A stretch of DNA of 64,000 nucleotides from Paenibacillus farraposensis (GTDB lineage Bacteria; Bacillota; Bacilli; Paenibacillales; Paenibacillaceae): the NCBI RefSeq assembly GCF_020736845.1, contig NZ_JAFFQR010000105.1, positions 1 to 64,000 on the forward strand, given 5' to 3'. A program made the translations under genes and the position numbers. Positions 9,041-18,367 of this stretch are shown piece after piece (the first letter of the stretch is position 1; each line of letters starts with the position of its first letter). The notes under the pieces are model-generated. The model saw only the letters and a list, made by a program, of their open reading frames with translations, made no database searches and was not told the DNA's origin.

Positions 9041-9412
9041 ATGTACAATCGTGGAATTCGTGGAGCGACGACCGTAGCGAATAATGAAGAAAACGAAATT
9101 TTGGAAGCGACCAGCCAACTGTTGGATGAGATCGTATCCTACAACGAAATTCAGCCTGAGGACATTAGCAATGTCTGGATTACGGTCACTCATGACCTGG
9201 ATGCTGCATTCCCGGCCAAGGCGATCCGCCAGCTTGACGGATGGGATATGGTTCCGCTGATGTGTGCATTGGAAATTCCTGTTGCAGGCAGCTTGCCCAA
9301 ATGTATCCGTTTGATGGTACAGGTGAACACCCATAAATCCCAACGGGAAATCAAGCATGTATATTTGAACGGAGCGCAGGCGCTAAGACCGGACCTGGCT
9401 TCCAAAGGGTAG
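9041..9412 (+). CDS. aroH: Chorismate mutase, AroH type
   Basis: Monofunctional chorismate mutase (chorismate to prephenate), the trimeric alpha/beta-barrel AroH class known from B. subtilis. The 123-residue length is typical, and the catalytic residues of the family can be placed: Arg in GIRGATTV near residue 7, Glu near 78 in ALEIPV, Arg in PKCIRLMVQV near 90, and Tyr in HVYLNGAQALRPD near 107. GAGGAGG lies before ATG 9041, 2 bp after aroB. A short terminator hairpin begins inside the last codons. Confidence 0.95.
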   Translation: MYNRGIRGATTVANNEENEILEATSQLLDEIVSYNEIQPEDISNVWITVTHDLDAAFPAKAIRQLDGWDMVPLMCALEIPVAGSLPKCIRLMVQVNTHKSQREIKHVYLNGAQALRPDLASKG

Positions 9413-9427
9413 TACTGCCCTTTTTTT
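9404..9427 (+). terminator. Terminator overlapping the aroH stop codon
   Basis: AAAGGG (9404-9409) pairs with CCCTTT (9418-9423) around a short loop, followed by a T run to 9427. The stem is short, so some transcription may pass into the trp leader. Confidence 0.6.
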
Positions 9428-9437
9428 AAGTTGCTGG

Positions 9438-9467
9438 TTGCCAAAGTAACATCTGATGAGATATAGT
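9438..9467 (+). promoter_or_regulatory. Candidate trp operon promoter
   Basis: TTGCCA (9438-9443), 18-bp spacer, TATAGT (9462-9467). Predicted start of transcription is about 9474, which would put the row of NAG triplets at the very 5' end of the leader RNA. Each hexamer is one base off consensus. Confidence 0.5.
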
Positions 9468-9472
9468 GTGTG

Positions 9473-9530
9473 TAGCAGAGTTGAGTAGAGTTAGCCAGAG
9501 CCAGTTGAGATGAGAAGAGTGCAGTCCGAG
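9473..9530 (+). promoter_or_regulatory. TRAP-type binding site: about twelve NAG triplets in the trp leader
   Basis: NAG triplets begin at 9473, 9478, 9483, 9488, 9492, 9498, 9502, 9507, 9512, 9517, 9522 and 9528, that is every 5 nt with an occasional 4 or 6. Most are GAG or TAG; two are CAG. This is the pattern bound by the eleven-fold TRAP ring (MtrB), which loads eleven G/UAG triplets with 2-3 nt spacers in the B. subtilis trp leader. The mtrB gene is not visible in the window. Inferred role: tryptophan-dependent control of the terminator at 9718-9747. Confidence 0.8.
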
Positions 9531-9717
9531 CCAATTCCATATGAGATTACAGAGACCGACGGCGACAAGTGAGCTGGTGTCATGAAAAGATTTATCTTCG
9601 ACAGCGGAGCTTATTTGAGTTAGCCTGAGGTTCATGCAGAGGGATAAGTGTATACTTTGCCCGTTTGTTGTAATCTTTTTACATATGGTCGCATTCTTAT
9701 AATTTCAATAAACTGAC

Positions 9718-9747
9718 AGCCTCTACCTTCCAGGTAGAGGCTTTTTT
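9718..9747 (+). terminator. trp leader attenuator/terminator
   Basis: A perfect 10-bp stem, AGCCTCTACC (9718-9727) with GGTAGAGGCT (9733-9742), a 5-nt loop, and a T run to 9747, 48 bp upstream of the trpE start. Six bases of the 5' arm (CTCTAC, 9721-9726) are complementary to GTAGAG (9485-9490) inside the NAG-triplet row, which could form an antiterminator when TRAP is not bound. The six-base match alone could be chance. Confidence 0.85.
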
Positions 9748-9794
9748 GTATTCTCTCCTTTGGGTCTGCGCCAAATTGGAAAGGAAGTGATCTC

Positions 9795-11345
9795 ATGTTA
9801 ACGCCGCATGTGGAGCAAGTGATAACGATGGCGAATGAATTTAACCTGATTCCTGTGTACAAAAAAGTGCTGGCCGATATGGAGACGCCGATTCGGATTT
9901 TTCGTCGGTATGCGGAGCGGAATCGAGCCTTTCTGCTGGAGAGTGTAGAGGGGGGCGCGCAGTGGGCCCGCTATTCCTTCATCGGAACGGACCCTTTTCT
10001 GATGGTGTCGGGTAAAAAAGGCCGTTTGATTATGGAGCAGCATGGCAAGCGGCACATATTAAACGACAAGCCGCTTGAAGCGCTCAAGGCGCTGCTTCGC
10101 AAATACCGCAGTCCCAAACTGAAAGAAATGCCTCCGTTTACAGGCGGAGCGATCGGATTTTTTGGATATGATCTGCTTCAGTACTATGAAAGGCTGCCGG
10201 AGCATTCGGTCGATGACCTGAATATGGATGATATTCGTTTTATGTTTTGCGATCAGGTGATTGTTTTTGATCATGTGAAGCAGCAGATTTTGCTGGTTGG
10301 CAATGTTCATGTAGGCGAAGGGTTCCGCGATGAGGACATTCGGGCGGCCTATGCTGAGGTGGAACGCAAGCTGGAAGAAACAGCGCAAAATTTGCGCAAG
10401 CAGGCACCTCCAGAAAGAACGGGATCGGCTTTCATTCCGGATGATGTAGAGCTGGGCGAGATTCAATCCAATGTGACGAAGGAACAGTTTATCGCAAATG
10501 TGGAGCAGGCGAAGGAATATATTCGCTCAGGAGATATTTTCCAGGTGGTGTTGTCCCAGCGTTTTCACATTGATACTGAGGCTTCTCCACTCCAGGTATA
10601 CCGCGTACTGCGCACGATGAACCCGTCGCCATACATGTATTATTTGAAAATGGATGACGAGATCATTGTAGGTACTTCGCCGGAGGCGCTCGTCAAGGTA
10701 GAAAACCATCGGGTAGAAACCCGCCCTATTGCAGGGACGAGGCCGCGCGGTGCAACGGAGGCAGAGGATGCAGCGCTTGCCGAAGAATTGCTGAAGGATG
10801 AAAAAGAACGTGCCGAGCATCTGATGCTGGTCGATTTGGGAAGAAATGATCTGGGCCGTGTATCCCAGTTTGGTACGGTCAAATGCGATACGTTTATGGA
10901 GATCGAACGCTATTCCCATGTCATGCACATTGTGTCCAACGTGTCGGGTCAACTGCGTGAGGATAAAGATTTCTTTGATGCTTTCCTGTCTTGCTTGCCG
11001 GCGGGCACCGTATCGGGGGCTCCGAAGCTGCGTGCGATGGAGATTATTGCCGAGCTGGAGCGGGAGGCGCGCGGACCTTATGCAGGAGCTATCGGATATT
11101 TGGGATTTTCGGGCAATATGGATGCTTGTATTACGATTCGTACAATCGTGTTCAAAAAGAACCGGGCCTATGTTCAGGCCGGTGCGGGGATTGTATGGGA
11201 CTCGGTTCCCGAAAGCGAGTATCAGGAGACGGTGAACAAGGCCAAGGCATTGCTGAAAGCCATTCGCACGGCGGAAGCAATGTTCCCGGCAACGACACAG
11301 CCCTACAATAGCGTCATCAACCAAGATTACTTGTACACTCCCTAA
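9795..11345 (+). CDS. trpE: Anthranilate synthase component I
   Basis: Catalyses chorismate plus glutamine-derived ammonia to anthranilate, the first step of tryptophan synthesis. The 516-residue protein has the tryptophan feedback-site motif LLES near residue 47, the chorismate-binding core PSPYMYYL, RPIAGTRPRG, and LPAGTVSGAPKLRAMEI. AAGGAAG precedes ATG 9795. There is no trpG in the operon. In Bacillus the amidotransferase subunit is supplied by PabA from the folate operon, and the same is inferred here. It is the first structural gene after the TRAP-type leader. Confidence 0.97.
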   Translation: MLTPHVEQVITMANEFNLIPVYKKVLADMETPIRIFRRYAERNRAFLLESVEGGAQWARYSFIGTDPFLMVSGKKGRLIMEQHGKRHILNDKPLEALKALLRKYRSPKLKEMPPFTGGAIGFFGYDLLQYYERLPEHSVDDLNMDDIRFMFCDQVIVFDHVKQQILLVGNVHVGEGFRDEDIRAAYAEVERKLEETAQNLRKQAPPERTGSAFIPDDVELGEIQSNVTKEQFIANVEQAKEYIRSGDIFQVVLSQRFHIDTEASPLQVYRVLRTMNPSPYMYYLKMDDEIIVGTSPEALVKVENHRVETRPIAGTRPRGATEAEDAALAEELLKDEKERAEHLMLVDLGRNDLGRVSQFGTVKCDTFMEIERYSHVMHIVSNVSGQLREDKDFFDAFLSCLPAGTVSGAPKLRAMEIIAELEREARGPYAGAIGYLGFSGNMDACITIRTIVFKKNRAYVQAGAGIVWDSVPESEYQETVNKAKALLKAIRTAEAMFPATTQPYNSVINQDYLYTP

Positions 11346-11420
11346 GCAGGCATCGGGCAAGTAAAACTGCTTGGCGGGAGCCAGAATAGACAAAAATCTG
11401 ATTTAGAGGAGGAGAGGACG

Positions 11421-12467
11421 ATGGAAGGACATAACACGATGCAAGCGGGAATAAGCCGGGTTATTAAGGGACAGCATCTCTCGCGTGTGGAGGCCCGCAG
11501 CGTAATGGAACTGATTATGAGCGGCAGTGCCACACAGGCGCAGATTGGCGGGCTGCTGACGGCCCTTCGCATCAAAGGGGAGACGGTCGACGAAATCACC
11601 GGCTTTGCCGAGGCTATGCGCGGTTACGACAGTCCCGTGCATGCTGAAGAAGGGGAGACTCGTCTGCTGGACACATGCGGGACCGGTGGCTCGGGGATTC
11701 ACAAGTTTAATATCTCTACCATATCTGCGATCATCGCTGCTTCGGCATCTGTGCGGGTGGCGAAGCACGGCAACCGTTCGGCAAGCGGCCGTGCCGGGAG
11801 TGCAGATGTGCTGGAGGCACTCGGAGTCAACATTCACCTGACGAGTGACCAGGCCTGGTCATGTCTGGACCGGATCGGCATCTGCTTTTTGTTCGCGCAG
11901 CTATACCACCCGTCGATGAAGCATGCCGCCGTCCCGCGCCGCGAGCTTGGGGTGCGGACGGTGTTCAATATGCTGGGGCCGTTGACGAACCCGGCTAGAG
12001 CGGATCGACAGCTGCTGGGCATTTACGACGCCGGGAAAACGGAAGTGATTGCCGAGGTGCTGAATCGTCTCGGCTCCAAACGAGCCATGGTTGTCAGCAG
12101 TCTGGACGGACTGGATGAAATCAGTATTTCGGCTCCGACGCGAGTCTCCGAGCTGAAGGACGGCAAGGTTCACACGTTTGAGCTCCAGCCGTCGGATCTG
12201 GGCTTGCAGATCCATCGTCTCGATCAGGTGCTGGGCGGTGATGCTCAGGTTAACGCCGACATTATACGGCGTATTCTGAACGGAGAGCGTGGAGCTTACC
12301 GGGATGTCGTACTGGCGAATGCTGGTGCGTGCATTTATGTTGCCGGCGTAGCAGCCAGCTTGACGGACGGAGTAGCACGGGCGGCAGAAGCTATAGACTC
12401 TGGCTTGGCACTTTCCAAGCTGGATCAATTAATACAAGCGACGGGAGGATATCAATATGTATCTTGA
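11421..12467 (+). CDS. trpD: Anthranilate phosphoribosyltransferase
   Basis: Adds phosphoribosyl from PRPP to anthranilate. The 348-residue protein shows DTCGTGGSGIHKFNIST near residues 80-96 (PRPP-binding glycine loop), KHGNRSASGRAGSADVLEALG near 115-135, and LGPLTNPARADRQLLG near 190. A strong GAGGAGGAGAGG precedes ATG 11421. The 75 bp between trpE and trpD hold no clear terminator. It overlaps trpC by 11 bp. Confidence 0.96.
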   Translation: MEGHNTMQAGISRVIKGQHLSRVEARSVMELIMSGSATQAQIGGLLTALRIKGETVDEITGFAEAMRGYDSPVHAEEGETRLLDTCGTGGSGIHKFNISTISAIIAASASVRVAKHGNRSASGRAGSADVLEALGVNIHLTSDQAWSCLDRIGICFLFAQLYHPSMKHAAVPRRELGVRTVFNMLGPLTNPARADRQLLGIYDAGKTEVIAEVLNRLGSKRAMVVSSLDGLDEISISAPTRVSELKDGKVHTFELQPSDLGLQIHRLDQVLGGDAQVNADIIRRILNGERGAYRDVVLANAGACIYVAGVAASLTDGVARAAEAIDSGLALSKLDQLIQATGGYQYVS

Positions 12468-13251
12468 TCAAATTGTGGTGACGAAGCGTCAGGAAGTGGA
12501 GCAGCTCAAGGAGCACTTTAATATTAGTGAAGCGCAGCGGCTCATTGCCAATCTACCTGCGACTAGAGGATTTGAGGATGCGATAGCTGTACGCCGCAAC
12601 CGTCCGCTCGGGCTGATCGCTGAGGTGAAGAAGGCTTCTCCGTCTAAGGGACTGATTCGACCGGATTTCCATCCGGTGGACATTGCGCGAGCCTATGAGC
12701 AGGCAGGAGCCGATTGCATTTCGGTACTGACGGATGTGACGTATTTTCAGGGCAGTCCCGAATATTTGCAGCAAATTCGTGAGCAGGTGAACATTCCGCT
12801 GCTGCGAAAGGATTTTATCATCGATGAACGGCAAATTTATGAAGCACGTCTGCTGGGAGGCGATGCGGTGCTGCTGATTGCGGCTATACTGGAGCCGCGT
12901 GTTTTGGGATCGTTTTTACAGATCGCCAGGGACCTAGGACTGGACGCACTGGTGGAGGTGCATGACAGTGAGGAGCTGAAAGGGGTACTGGATTTGGGCA
13001 CAGCAACCTTGATTGGGGTCAACAATCGCAATTTGCGAACGTTCGAGACCCGCCTCCAAACGACGGAAGAGCTGATTGCACTGGTTCCCAAAGAAGTTAC
13101 GTTCATTAGTGAAAGCGGCATAGGCGGGCCGGAGGATGTAATATACCTGCACTCGGTAGGCGCACACGGTATCCTGGTAGGAGAGCACCTGATGCGTAAG
13201 GATGATGTGGGCCAAGCGGTAGCGGACTTAATGAACGGGGTTACGGCATGA
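12457..13251 (+). CDS. trpC: Indole-3-glycerol phosphate synthase
   Basis: TIM-barrel enzyme that closes the indole ring from CdRP. The 264-residue protein has the family motifs EVKKASPSKGLIRPDF near residues 50-65 (catalytic Lys), LRKDFIIDERQIYEARLLGGD near 110-130, and GVNNRNLRTFET near 185, ending with the phosphate loop SESGIGGPED. GGGAGG precedes ATG 12457. It overlaps trpF by an ATGA. Confidence 0.97.
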   Translation: MYLDQIVVTKRQEVEQLKEHFNISEAQRLIANLPATRGFEDAIAVRRNRPLGLIAEVKKASPSKGLIRPDFHPVDIARAYEQAGADCISVLTDVTYFQGSPEYLQQIREQVNIPLLRKDFIIDERQIYEARLLGGDAVLLIAAILEPRVLGSFLQIARDLGLDALVEVHDSEELKGVLDLGTATLIGVNNRNLRTFETRLQTTEELIALVPKEVTFISESGIGGPEDVIYLHSVGAHGILVGEHLMRKDDVGQAVADLMNGVTA

Positions 13252-13934
13252 ATAAAACGGGCATAAAAATTTGTGGACTTCAAAGCGTTGAAGTGCTAAA
13301 ATCTATGATAAACTTACCGGCCGATTATATAGGTTTTGTGTTTGACGGCAGTAAGCGCCGCATTGATGGTGCGCAGGCTGGAGAGCTGCTCCGCGTGTTG
13401 GATGAATGGGCCCCGGGCAGCAGACCGCGCAGCGTAGGCGTATTTGTGAACCCTGATGATGAACGATTAATTGATGTGATGAGGCAGGCTCCACTGGATG
13501 TCATTCAGCTGCATGGACAGGAAAGCCCGCAGCGCTGCAGCGAGATCAGGGAGCGTTTTGGCGTACAGGTATTCAAGGCATGGTCTGTAGACGGTCAACA
13601 ACAGATGATGAAGGGACTGATGGAACGCCCGGTGGACGAACTGGAGGCCTATTTCGGAACGATTGACGCACTGCTGCTGGATACATATGACCCTGTGTAT
13701 GTCGGCGGCTCCGGTAAAACGTTCGCGTGGGCTCGAATTCCGGCCTACCTGGCTCGGACCCGCCAACATGGAATTCCTTTGTTTGTAGCCGGTGGACTGA
13801 CTGCTGAAAATGTTGAAAAGCTGGTTATCGAGTACCATCCTGAAGGGGTGGATGTATCCAGCGGCGTAGAGACAAATGGAGTCAAGGACATTTCAAAAAT
13901 CACGGCATTCGTAGAAAGGGTGAAGCGGGCATGA
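13248..13934 (+). CDS. trpF: Phosphoribosylanthranilate isomerase
   Basis: Amadori rearrangement of phosphoribosylanthranilate to CdRP. The 228-residue protein opens with the family motif [10 protein letters not shown] (catalytic Cys7-type), has [21 protein letters not shown], and the phosphate-binding [10 protein letters not shown] and [15 protein letters not shown]. It overlaps its neighbours on both sides by 4 bp, so trpC, trpF and trpB are translationally coupled. Confidence 0.96.
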   Translation: MNKTGIKICGLQSVEVLKSMINLPADYIGFVFDGSKRRIDGAQAGELLRVLDEWAPGSRPRSVGVFVNPDDERLIDVMRQAPLDVIQLHGQESPQRCSEIRERFGVQVFKAWSVDGQQQMMKGLMERPVDELEAYFGTIDALLLDTYDPVYVGGSGKTFAWARIPAYLARTRQHGIPLFVAGGLTAENVEKLVIEYHPEGVDVSSGVETNGVKDISKITAFVERVKRA

Positions 13935-15127
13935 CACAATTACCTGATAATAACGGACGTTTTGGGACATTTGGCGGGCGTTTCGTACCGGAAACGCTGA
14001 TGAACGCACTTATTGAATTAGAGGAATCCTACCGGAAGTATGCGGATGATCCGGAATTTAAAGCAGAGCTGAACGAACTGCTAAAGGATTATTCCGGCCG
14101 GGAAACTCCGCTTTATTATGCAGAGCGTTTGAGCAAGCATTTGGGCGAGGCTAAAATTTATTTGAAACGCGAAGATTTGAATCATACTGGTGCCCACAAA
14201 ATCAATAATGCATTGGCACAAGGCTTGCTGGCAAAGCGTATGGGCAAACAGAAGGTCATTGCCGAAACAGGTGCAGGACAGCATGGTGTCGCGACAGCGA
14301 CGGTAGCGGCGCTGCTCGGACTGGAATGCAAGGTGTTCATGGGGGAAGAGGATACGGTCCGCCAGCAGCTAAACGTATTTCGGATGCAGCTGTTGGGGGC
14401 AGAGGTCGTTCCGGTGACATCGGGTACACGTACACTCAAGGATGCCGGAAATGAAGCCCTTCGTTACTGGGTGAGCCATGTTCATGATACGTTTTATATT
14501 TTGGGCTCGGCTGTTGGCCCGCATCCATATCCGATGATGGTGCGCGACTTCCAGCGTGTGATTGGCGATGAAACGCGCCGTCAGATTTTGGAAAAGGAAG
14601 GTAGACTTCCGAATGTCGTCGTGGCTGCGATCGGTGGCGGAAGCAATGCCATCGGCATGTTCTACCCTTTTATTGAGGATCAGGGGGTTGCCTTGATCGG
14701 TGTAGAGGCTGCTGGCAAAGGCGTAGAAACCGAATTCCATGCGGCAACGATGAGCAAGGGAACCAAAGGGGTTTTCCAGGGTTCCATGAGCTATCTGCTT
14801 CAGGATGAATTCGGACAAGTGCAGCCTGCGCATTCGATTTCGGCCGGACTGGATTATCCGGGTGTTGGGCCGGAGCATTCGTATCTCAAAGATATCGAGC
14901 GGGCCCAATATGTCCCGATCACAGATCAGGAAGCGCTCGATGCACTACAGCTTCTCTGCCGCACAGAAGGCATACTTCCTGCATTAGAGTCGGCACATGC
15001 CGTTGCACAGGTCGTCAAGCTTGCACCTGCACTGACGGCAGATGATATGATCGTGATCTGTTTGTCCGGGCGCGGGGACAAAGACGTGGATTCCATTATC
15101 AAGTATCTGGGAGGAAATCCGTCATGA
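13931..15127 (+). CDS. trpB: Tryptophan synthase beta chain
   Basis: PLP enzyme that joins indole, channelled from TrpA, to serine. The 398-residue protein has [11 protein letters not shown] near residue 15, the PLP lysine in [12 protein letters not shown] near 85, the AETGAGQHG loop near 108, and the PLP phosphate loop [10 protein letters not shown] near 230. It overlaps trpF and trpA by ATGA at each end. Confidence 0.98.
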   Translation: MTQLPDNNGRFGTFGGRFVPETLMNALIELEESYRKYADDPEFKAELNELLKDYSGRETPLYYAERLSKHLGEAKIYLKREDLNHTGAHKINNALAQGLLAKRMGKQKVIAETGAGQHGVATATVAALLGLECKVFMGEEDTVRQQLNVFRMQLLGAEVVPVTSGTRTLKDAGNEALRYWVSHVHDTFYILGSAVGPHPYPMMVRDFQRVIGDETRRQILEKEGRLPNVVVAAIGGGSNAIGMFYPFIEDQGVALIGVEAAGKGVETEFHAATMSKGTKGVFQGSMSYLLQDEFGQVQPAHSISAGLDYPGVGPEHSYLKDIERAQYVPITDQEALDALQLLCRTEGILPALESAHAVAQVVKLAPALTADDMIVICLSGRGDKDVDSIIKYLGGNPS

Positions 15128-15930
15128 ATTTAATTGATCAGGCGTTTGAGCGCCTTAAAAATGAAGGCAAAACGGCATTAATTCCTTTTCTGACGGTGGG
15201 CGACCCCGATGTGGATACCACGATAGCAATTATCCGCCAGCTGGAGTCGGCTGGGGCCGACATATTGGAGCTGGGCGTCCCGTATTCCGACCCGCTGGCT
15301 GACGGCCCTGTAATTCAGCGCGCATCTGAGCGTGCGCTCAAACGGCAAATCTCGATCCGCACTTGTATGGAGACGGCTTCTCTGGCGAGGGCGGCAGGTT
15401 CAAGCCTGCCTTTTATTTTGTTTACGTATTACAATCCTGTACTGCAGATGGGGATGGATGCTTTTTTTGCTGGCCTGCAGCAGCACGGTATCAGCGGTCT
15501 GATTATTCCGGACCTTCCGCTTGAGGAAGCGGAGGAACTGGGAGTGAGGGCGGCAGAGGCAGGAGTGCATCTCATCCCGCTGGTGGCACCAACTTCTGAG
15601 CTGCGGATTGAGCGGATTGTCCGCCATGCCCGCGGATTTGTATACTGTGTATCCTCGCTTGGTGTAACCGGGGAGAGAGCTTCCTTTTATGAAGGGATAG
15701 AGGACTTCATTTCGCAGGTCAAACGCCATACCGGCATTCCGGTAGCGATCGGTTTTGGAATTTCGAATCGCGAGCAGGTCGTCCGGTTTTCCGACATTTG
15801 TGATGGAGTTGTAGTCGGCAGCGCCATTGTGCGTCAGGTGGAGGAAGCCATTCCGCTATTGGAGAATTCTGCGCGCAGAGAAGAAGGGCTTTTGCAAATT
15901 CGTGATTTTGTGGCACAATTAAAGCCATAA
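15124..15930 (+). CDS. trpA: Tryptophan synthase alpha chain
   Basis: Cleaves indole-3-glycerol phosphate to indole, which passes through a tunnel to TrpB. The 268-residue TIM barrel has FLTVGDPD near residue 23, the catalytic Glu in [19 protein letters not shown] near 47-65, the catalytic Asp in [14 protein letters not shown], and the phosphate loop [10 protein letters not shown]. It starts in an ATGA overlap with trpB. Confidence 0.97.
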   Translation: MNLIDQAFERLKNEGKTALIPFLTVGDPDVDTTIAIIRQLESAGADILELGVPYSDPLADGPVIQRASERALKRQISIRTCMETASLARAAGSSLPFILFTYYNPVLQMGMDAFFAGLQQHGISGLIIPDLPLEEAEELGVRAAEAGVHLIPLVAPTSELRIERIVRHARGFVYCVSSLGVTGERASFYEGIEDFISQVKRHTGIPVAIGFGISNREQVVRFSDICDGVVVGSAIVRQVEEAIPLLENSARREEGLLQIRDFVAQLKP

Positions 15931-15983
15931 TTGGAGTCATATAGAAAGTAGTTTAGTTCTGATTGGATAGAGGAGGTAGGGGC

Positions 15984-17087
15984 ATGCAGCCTAAACCGCA
16001 TATTGTACATTTGCCGGTATATCAGCCAGGCAAACCGATTGAAGATGTAAAACGCGAGCTGGGGCTTGATGAAGTGATCAAGCTCGCATCGAATGAAAAT
16101 CCGTATGGCAGTTCTCCCAAAGTATTGCAGGCCATTCAGCAGGAGTTTACTAACATTAGCATCTATCCTGACGGCAGTGCGGTAGCTTTGACGCAGGCGC
16201 TGGCCAAACAGACGGGCTTGAATGAGGATCAGTTTATTTACGGCTGCGGCTCTGATGAAATTATTGCGTTGATTACACGTGCGTTTCTCCTGCCCGGGGA
16301 AGAAAGCATCATGGCCGATCAGACATTTTCCGTATACAAAAGCAACGTGGAAATTGAGGGCGCGGTTGCTGTTGAGGTGCCATTGCGCGATGGTGTGCAT
16401 GATTTGGATGCAATGCTGGCTCAAATCAATGACCGCACGAAAATCATCTGGATTTGCAATCCGAATAACCCGACAGGCACGATTGTATCTGAGGCTGATT
16501 TGATTGCATTTTTGAATCAAGTACCAAAGCATGTGATGGTCGTGCTGGATGAGGCATATGCCGAGTTTGTGACGGATCGCTCGTATCCGGACGGTATTCG
16601 TTTATTGTCAGCGTATGAGAATCTGGTTGTGCTGCGTACGTTCTCCAAAATCTATGGTTTGGCTTCGCTGCGTATCGGATACGGTATGGCAACTAAGTCA
16701 ACCATTCGCTTGATCAATCAGGTCCGTGAGCCGTTCAATACTTCACGGGTGGCACAGGCTGCGGCGATTGCGGCGTTAGAGGATCAGGAGTTTGTTCGTG
16801 AATGTCGGGAGCGCAACGAAGAGGGTAGAGCTTATTTGCAAACTGAGTTTAAGCGCCTTGGACTGAAGTTTTTTCCGGCACATGGCAATTTTATCATGCT
16901 GGATGTGCGTCGTCCTTCCAGTGAAGTGTTTGAAGAACTGCTTCGCAAAGGTGTGATCATTCGCGCTGGTCATCATAAATATCCGACATATATCAGGGTG
17001 TCGGTTGGGTCTCAGCCGCAAAATGAGTTGTTTATCCGTGCGCTGGAACAGATCCCGAGGGCGGAAGCGGCGGATGTAGGCCTATAA
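15984..17087 (+). CDS. hisC: Histidinol-phosphate aminotransferase
   Basis: PLP aminotransferase acting on imidazole-acetol phosphate. In Bacillus the enzyme from this position also transaminates aromatic keto acids, linking it to tyrA and phenylalanine/tyrosine synthesis. The 367-residue protein has ASNENPYGSSP near residue 34, NPNNPTGT near 160, the FSKIYGLASLRIGYG segment with the PLP lysine near 220-234, and VRVSVG-type arginine near the C-terminus. A perfect GAGGAGG precedes ATG 15984. It is 53 bp after trpA without a terminator. Confidence 0.95.
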   Translation: MQPKPHIVHLPVYQPGKPIEDVKRELGLDEVIKLASNENPYGSSPKVLQAIQQEFTNISIYPDGSAVALTQALAKQTGLNEDQFIYGCGSDEIIALITRAFLLPGEESIMADQTFSVYKSNVEIEGAVAVEVPLRDGVHDLDAMLAQINDRTKIIWICNPNNPTGTIVSEADLIAFLNQVPKHVMVVLDEAYAEFVTDRSYPDGIRLLSAYENLVVLRTFSKIYGLASLRIGYGMATKSTIRLINQVREPFNTSRVAQAAAIAALEDQEFVRECRERNEEGRAYLQTEFKRLGLKFFPAHGNFIMLDVRRPSSEVFEELLRKGVIIRAGHHKYPTYIRVSVGSQPQNELFIRALEQIPRAEAADVGL

Positions 17088-17113
17088 TTTCCGCAGATAG
17101 GATATGATAATGA

Positions 17114-18202
17114 ATGAAGATAGCTATTTTTGGTGTGGGGCTGATTGGCGGGTCCCTCGCGCTTTGCTTTAAAGGGAAGCCGGGCATTACCGTTGTCGGT
17201 CATGCTCATCTTCCTGAACTGATGGAGCCGATGTTAAGCCGTGGTGTCGTGGATACCGCAACGGTTTCGGTTGAAGAGGCGGCAGAGGATGCCGATTTTA
17301 TTTTTTTATGCGTACCTGTTGGTTTACTGGAGCACTATCTGGAGCTGTTAAGCAAGCTGCCGCTCAATCCGGGCTGTATTATTACCGATGTAGGCAGCAC
17401 CAAATCGCCCATTGCCAAAAAAGCATCCGAGATTTCTTTACACAACGCTTATTTTATCGGCGGCCATCCAATGGCTGGCTCGGAGCGTTCCGGCGTGAAG
17501 GCGGCTTCTGCGTTGCTGTTTGAGAATGCGTATTATGTGCTTTCTCCGGCAGAGGGTGTGCCAGAGAAAGCATGCCGCTCGCTGGAACAGCTGTTGAAAT
17601 ATACAGGGGCACAGGTTGTCCGCGTTGAACCTGACATGCATGATGATATTGTCGGAGCGATCAGCCATCTGCCGCACATTATTGCAGTGGCGCTGGTGAA
17701 TCAGGTGCGAAAGCACAATGATGAAAATCCATTGTATCGTACATTGGCTGCGGGCGGATTCCGTGATATTACCCGGATCGCCTCCAGTGATCCGATTGTG
17801 TGGCGCGACATTTTGCTGAGCAATCGTGAAGTTATACTGGACTTGCTGGAAGAATGGAACGGGCAGATTGAGCGTTTTACTCATTTATTGCGAACACGAG
17901 ACGGTGAGGGAATCACTGATGAGTTTTTGATGGCTGGAAATTTCCGCAGTGAGCTGCCAGAGCGTCGCAAAGGAGTCATCGTCTCTACGTTTGACCTGTA
18001 TATTGATGTACCGGATACCCCGGGGATTATTGGACGCATTGCGATGGAACTGGGGAACCACAGCGTGAACCTGAGCAATATGCAAATTATCGAAAGCCGG
18101 GAGGATGTTCCAGGCATTATGCGGCTTTCCTTCCGTCAGGAGCGGGATTGGGAACGTGCCAAGACCCTGCTTGATTCGATAGGCTATAAAGTGGTAGTGT
18201 AA
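17114..18202 (+). CDS. tyrA: Prephenate dehydrogenase with ACT domain
   Basis: NAD-dependent conversion of prephenate to 4-hydroxyphenylpyruvate, on the way to tyrosine. The 362-residue protein has an N-terminal Rossmann motif IFGVGLIGGSLALC (residues 4-17), the GGHPMAGSERSGVKAA active-site stretch near 115-130, and a C-terminal ACT-type domain from about residue 290 (DVPDTPGIIGRIAMEL) that is likely the tyrosine feedback site. It lies 26 bp after hisC and is the last gene of the supraoperon here; the aroA (B. subtilis aroE) that normally follows is not present. Confidence 0.95.
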   Translation: MKIAIFGVGLIGGSLALCFKGKPGITVVGHAHLPELMEPMLSRGVVDTATVSVEEAAEDADFIFLCVPVGLLEHYLELLSKLPLNPGCIITDVGSTKSPIAKKASEISLHNAYFIGGHPMAGSERSGVKAASALLFENAYYVLSPAEGVPEKACRSLEQLLKYTGAQVVRVEPDMHDDIVGAISHLPHIIAVALVNQVRKHNDENPLYRTLAAGGFRDITRIASSDPIVWRDILLSNREVILDLLEEWNGQIERFTHLLRTRDGEGITDEFLMAGNFRSELPERRKGVIVSTFDLYIDVPDTPGIIGRIAMELGNHSVNLSNMQIIESREDVPGIMRLSFRQERDWERAKTLLDSIGYKVVV

Positions 18203-18244
18203 GGCATCGGGAAAGTGGGTGTCCGTTAAGGAGGCCGCTCCGCG

Positions 18245-18352
18245 ATTCATTTGACCTTACGATCGCTGTTGCCTGCGGATTTTCTGAATATATGCTCAAA
18301 AGGGAAAATCCGCAGGCGAAGGCGAACGCTTTGCTTCTCCAGATTCAAAGTC
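18245..18352 (+). repeat. Dispersed repeat element, copy 1: conserved flanks around a copy-specific hairpin
   Basis: A 14-bp perfect inverted repeat, GCCTGCGGATTTTC (18271-18284) with its complement at 18304-18317, is framed by a left flank ending CTTACGATCGCTGTT and a right flank containing AAGGCGAACGCT and CTTCTCCAG. The same flanks, with a different stem that again pairs perfectly, occur on the other strand at 42734-42844. It sits 42 bp after tyrA. No T run follows, so it is not an ordinary terminator. Confidence 0.75.
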
Positions 18353-18367
18353 GAATCATTCTATGCA

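Noticed and set aside
10527..11393. 288-codon open frame antisense to trpE
   Set aside because: Exact shadow of the trpE coding frame, no ribosome site, Cys/His/Arg-rich nonsense composition.
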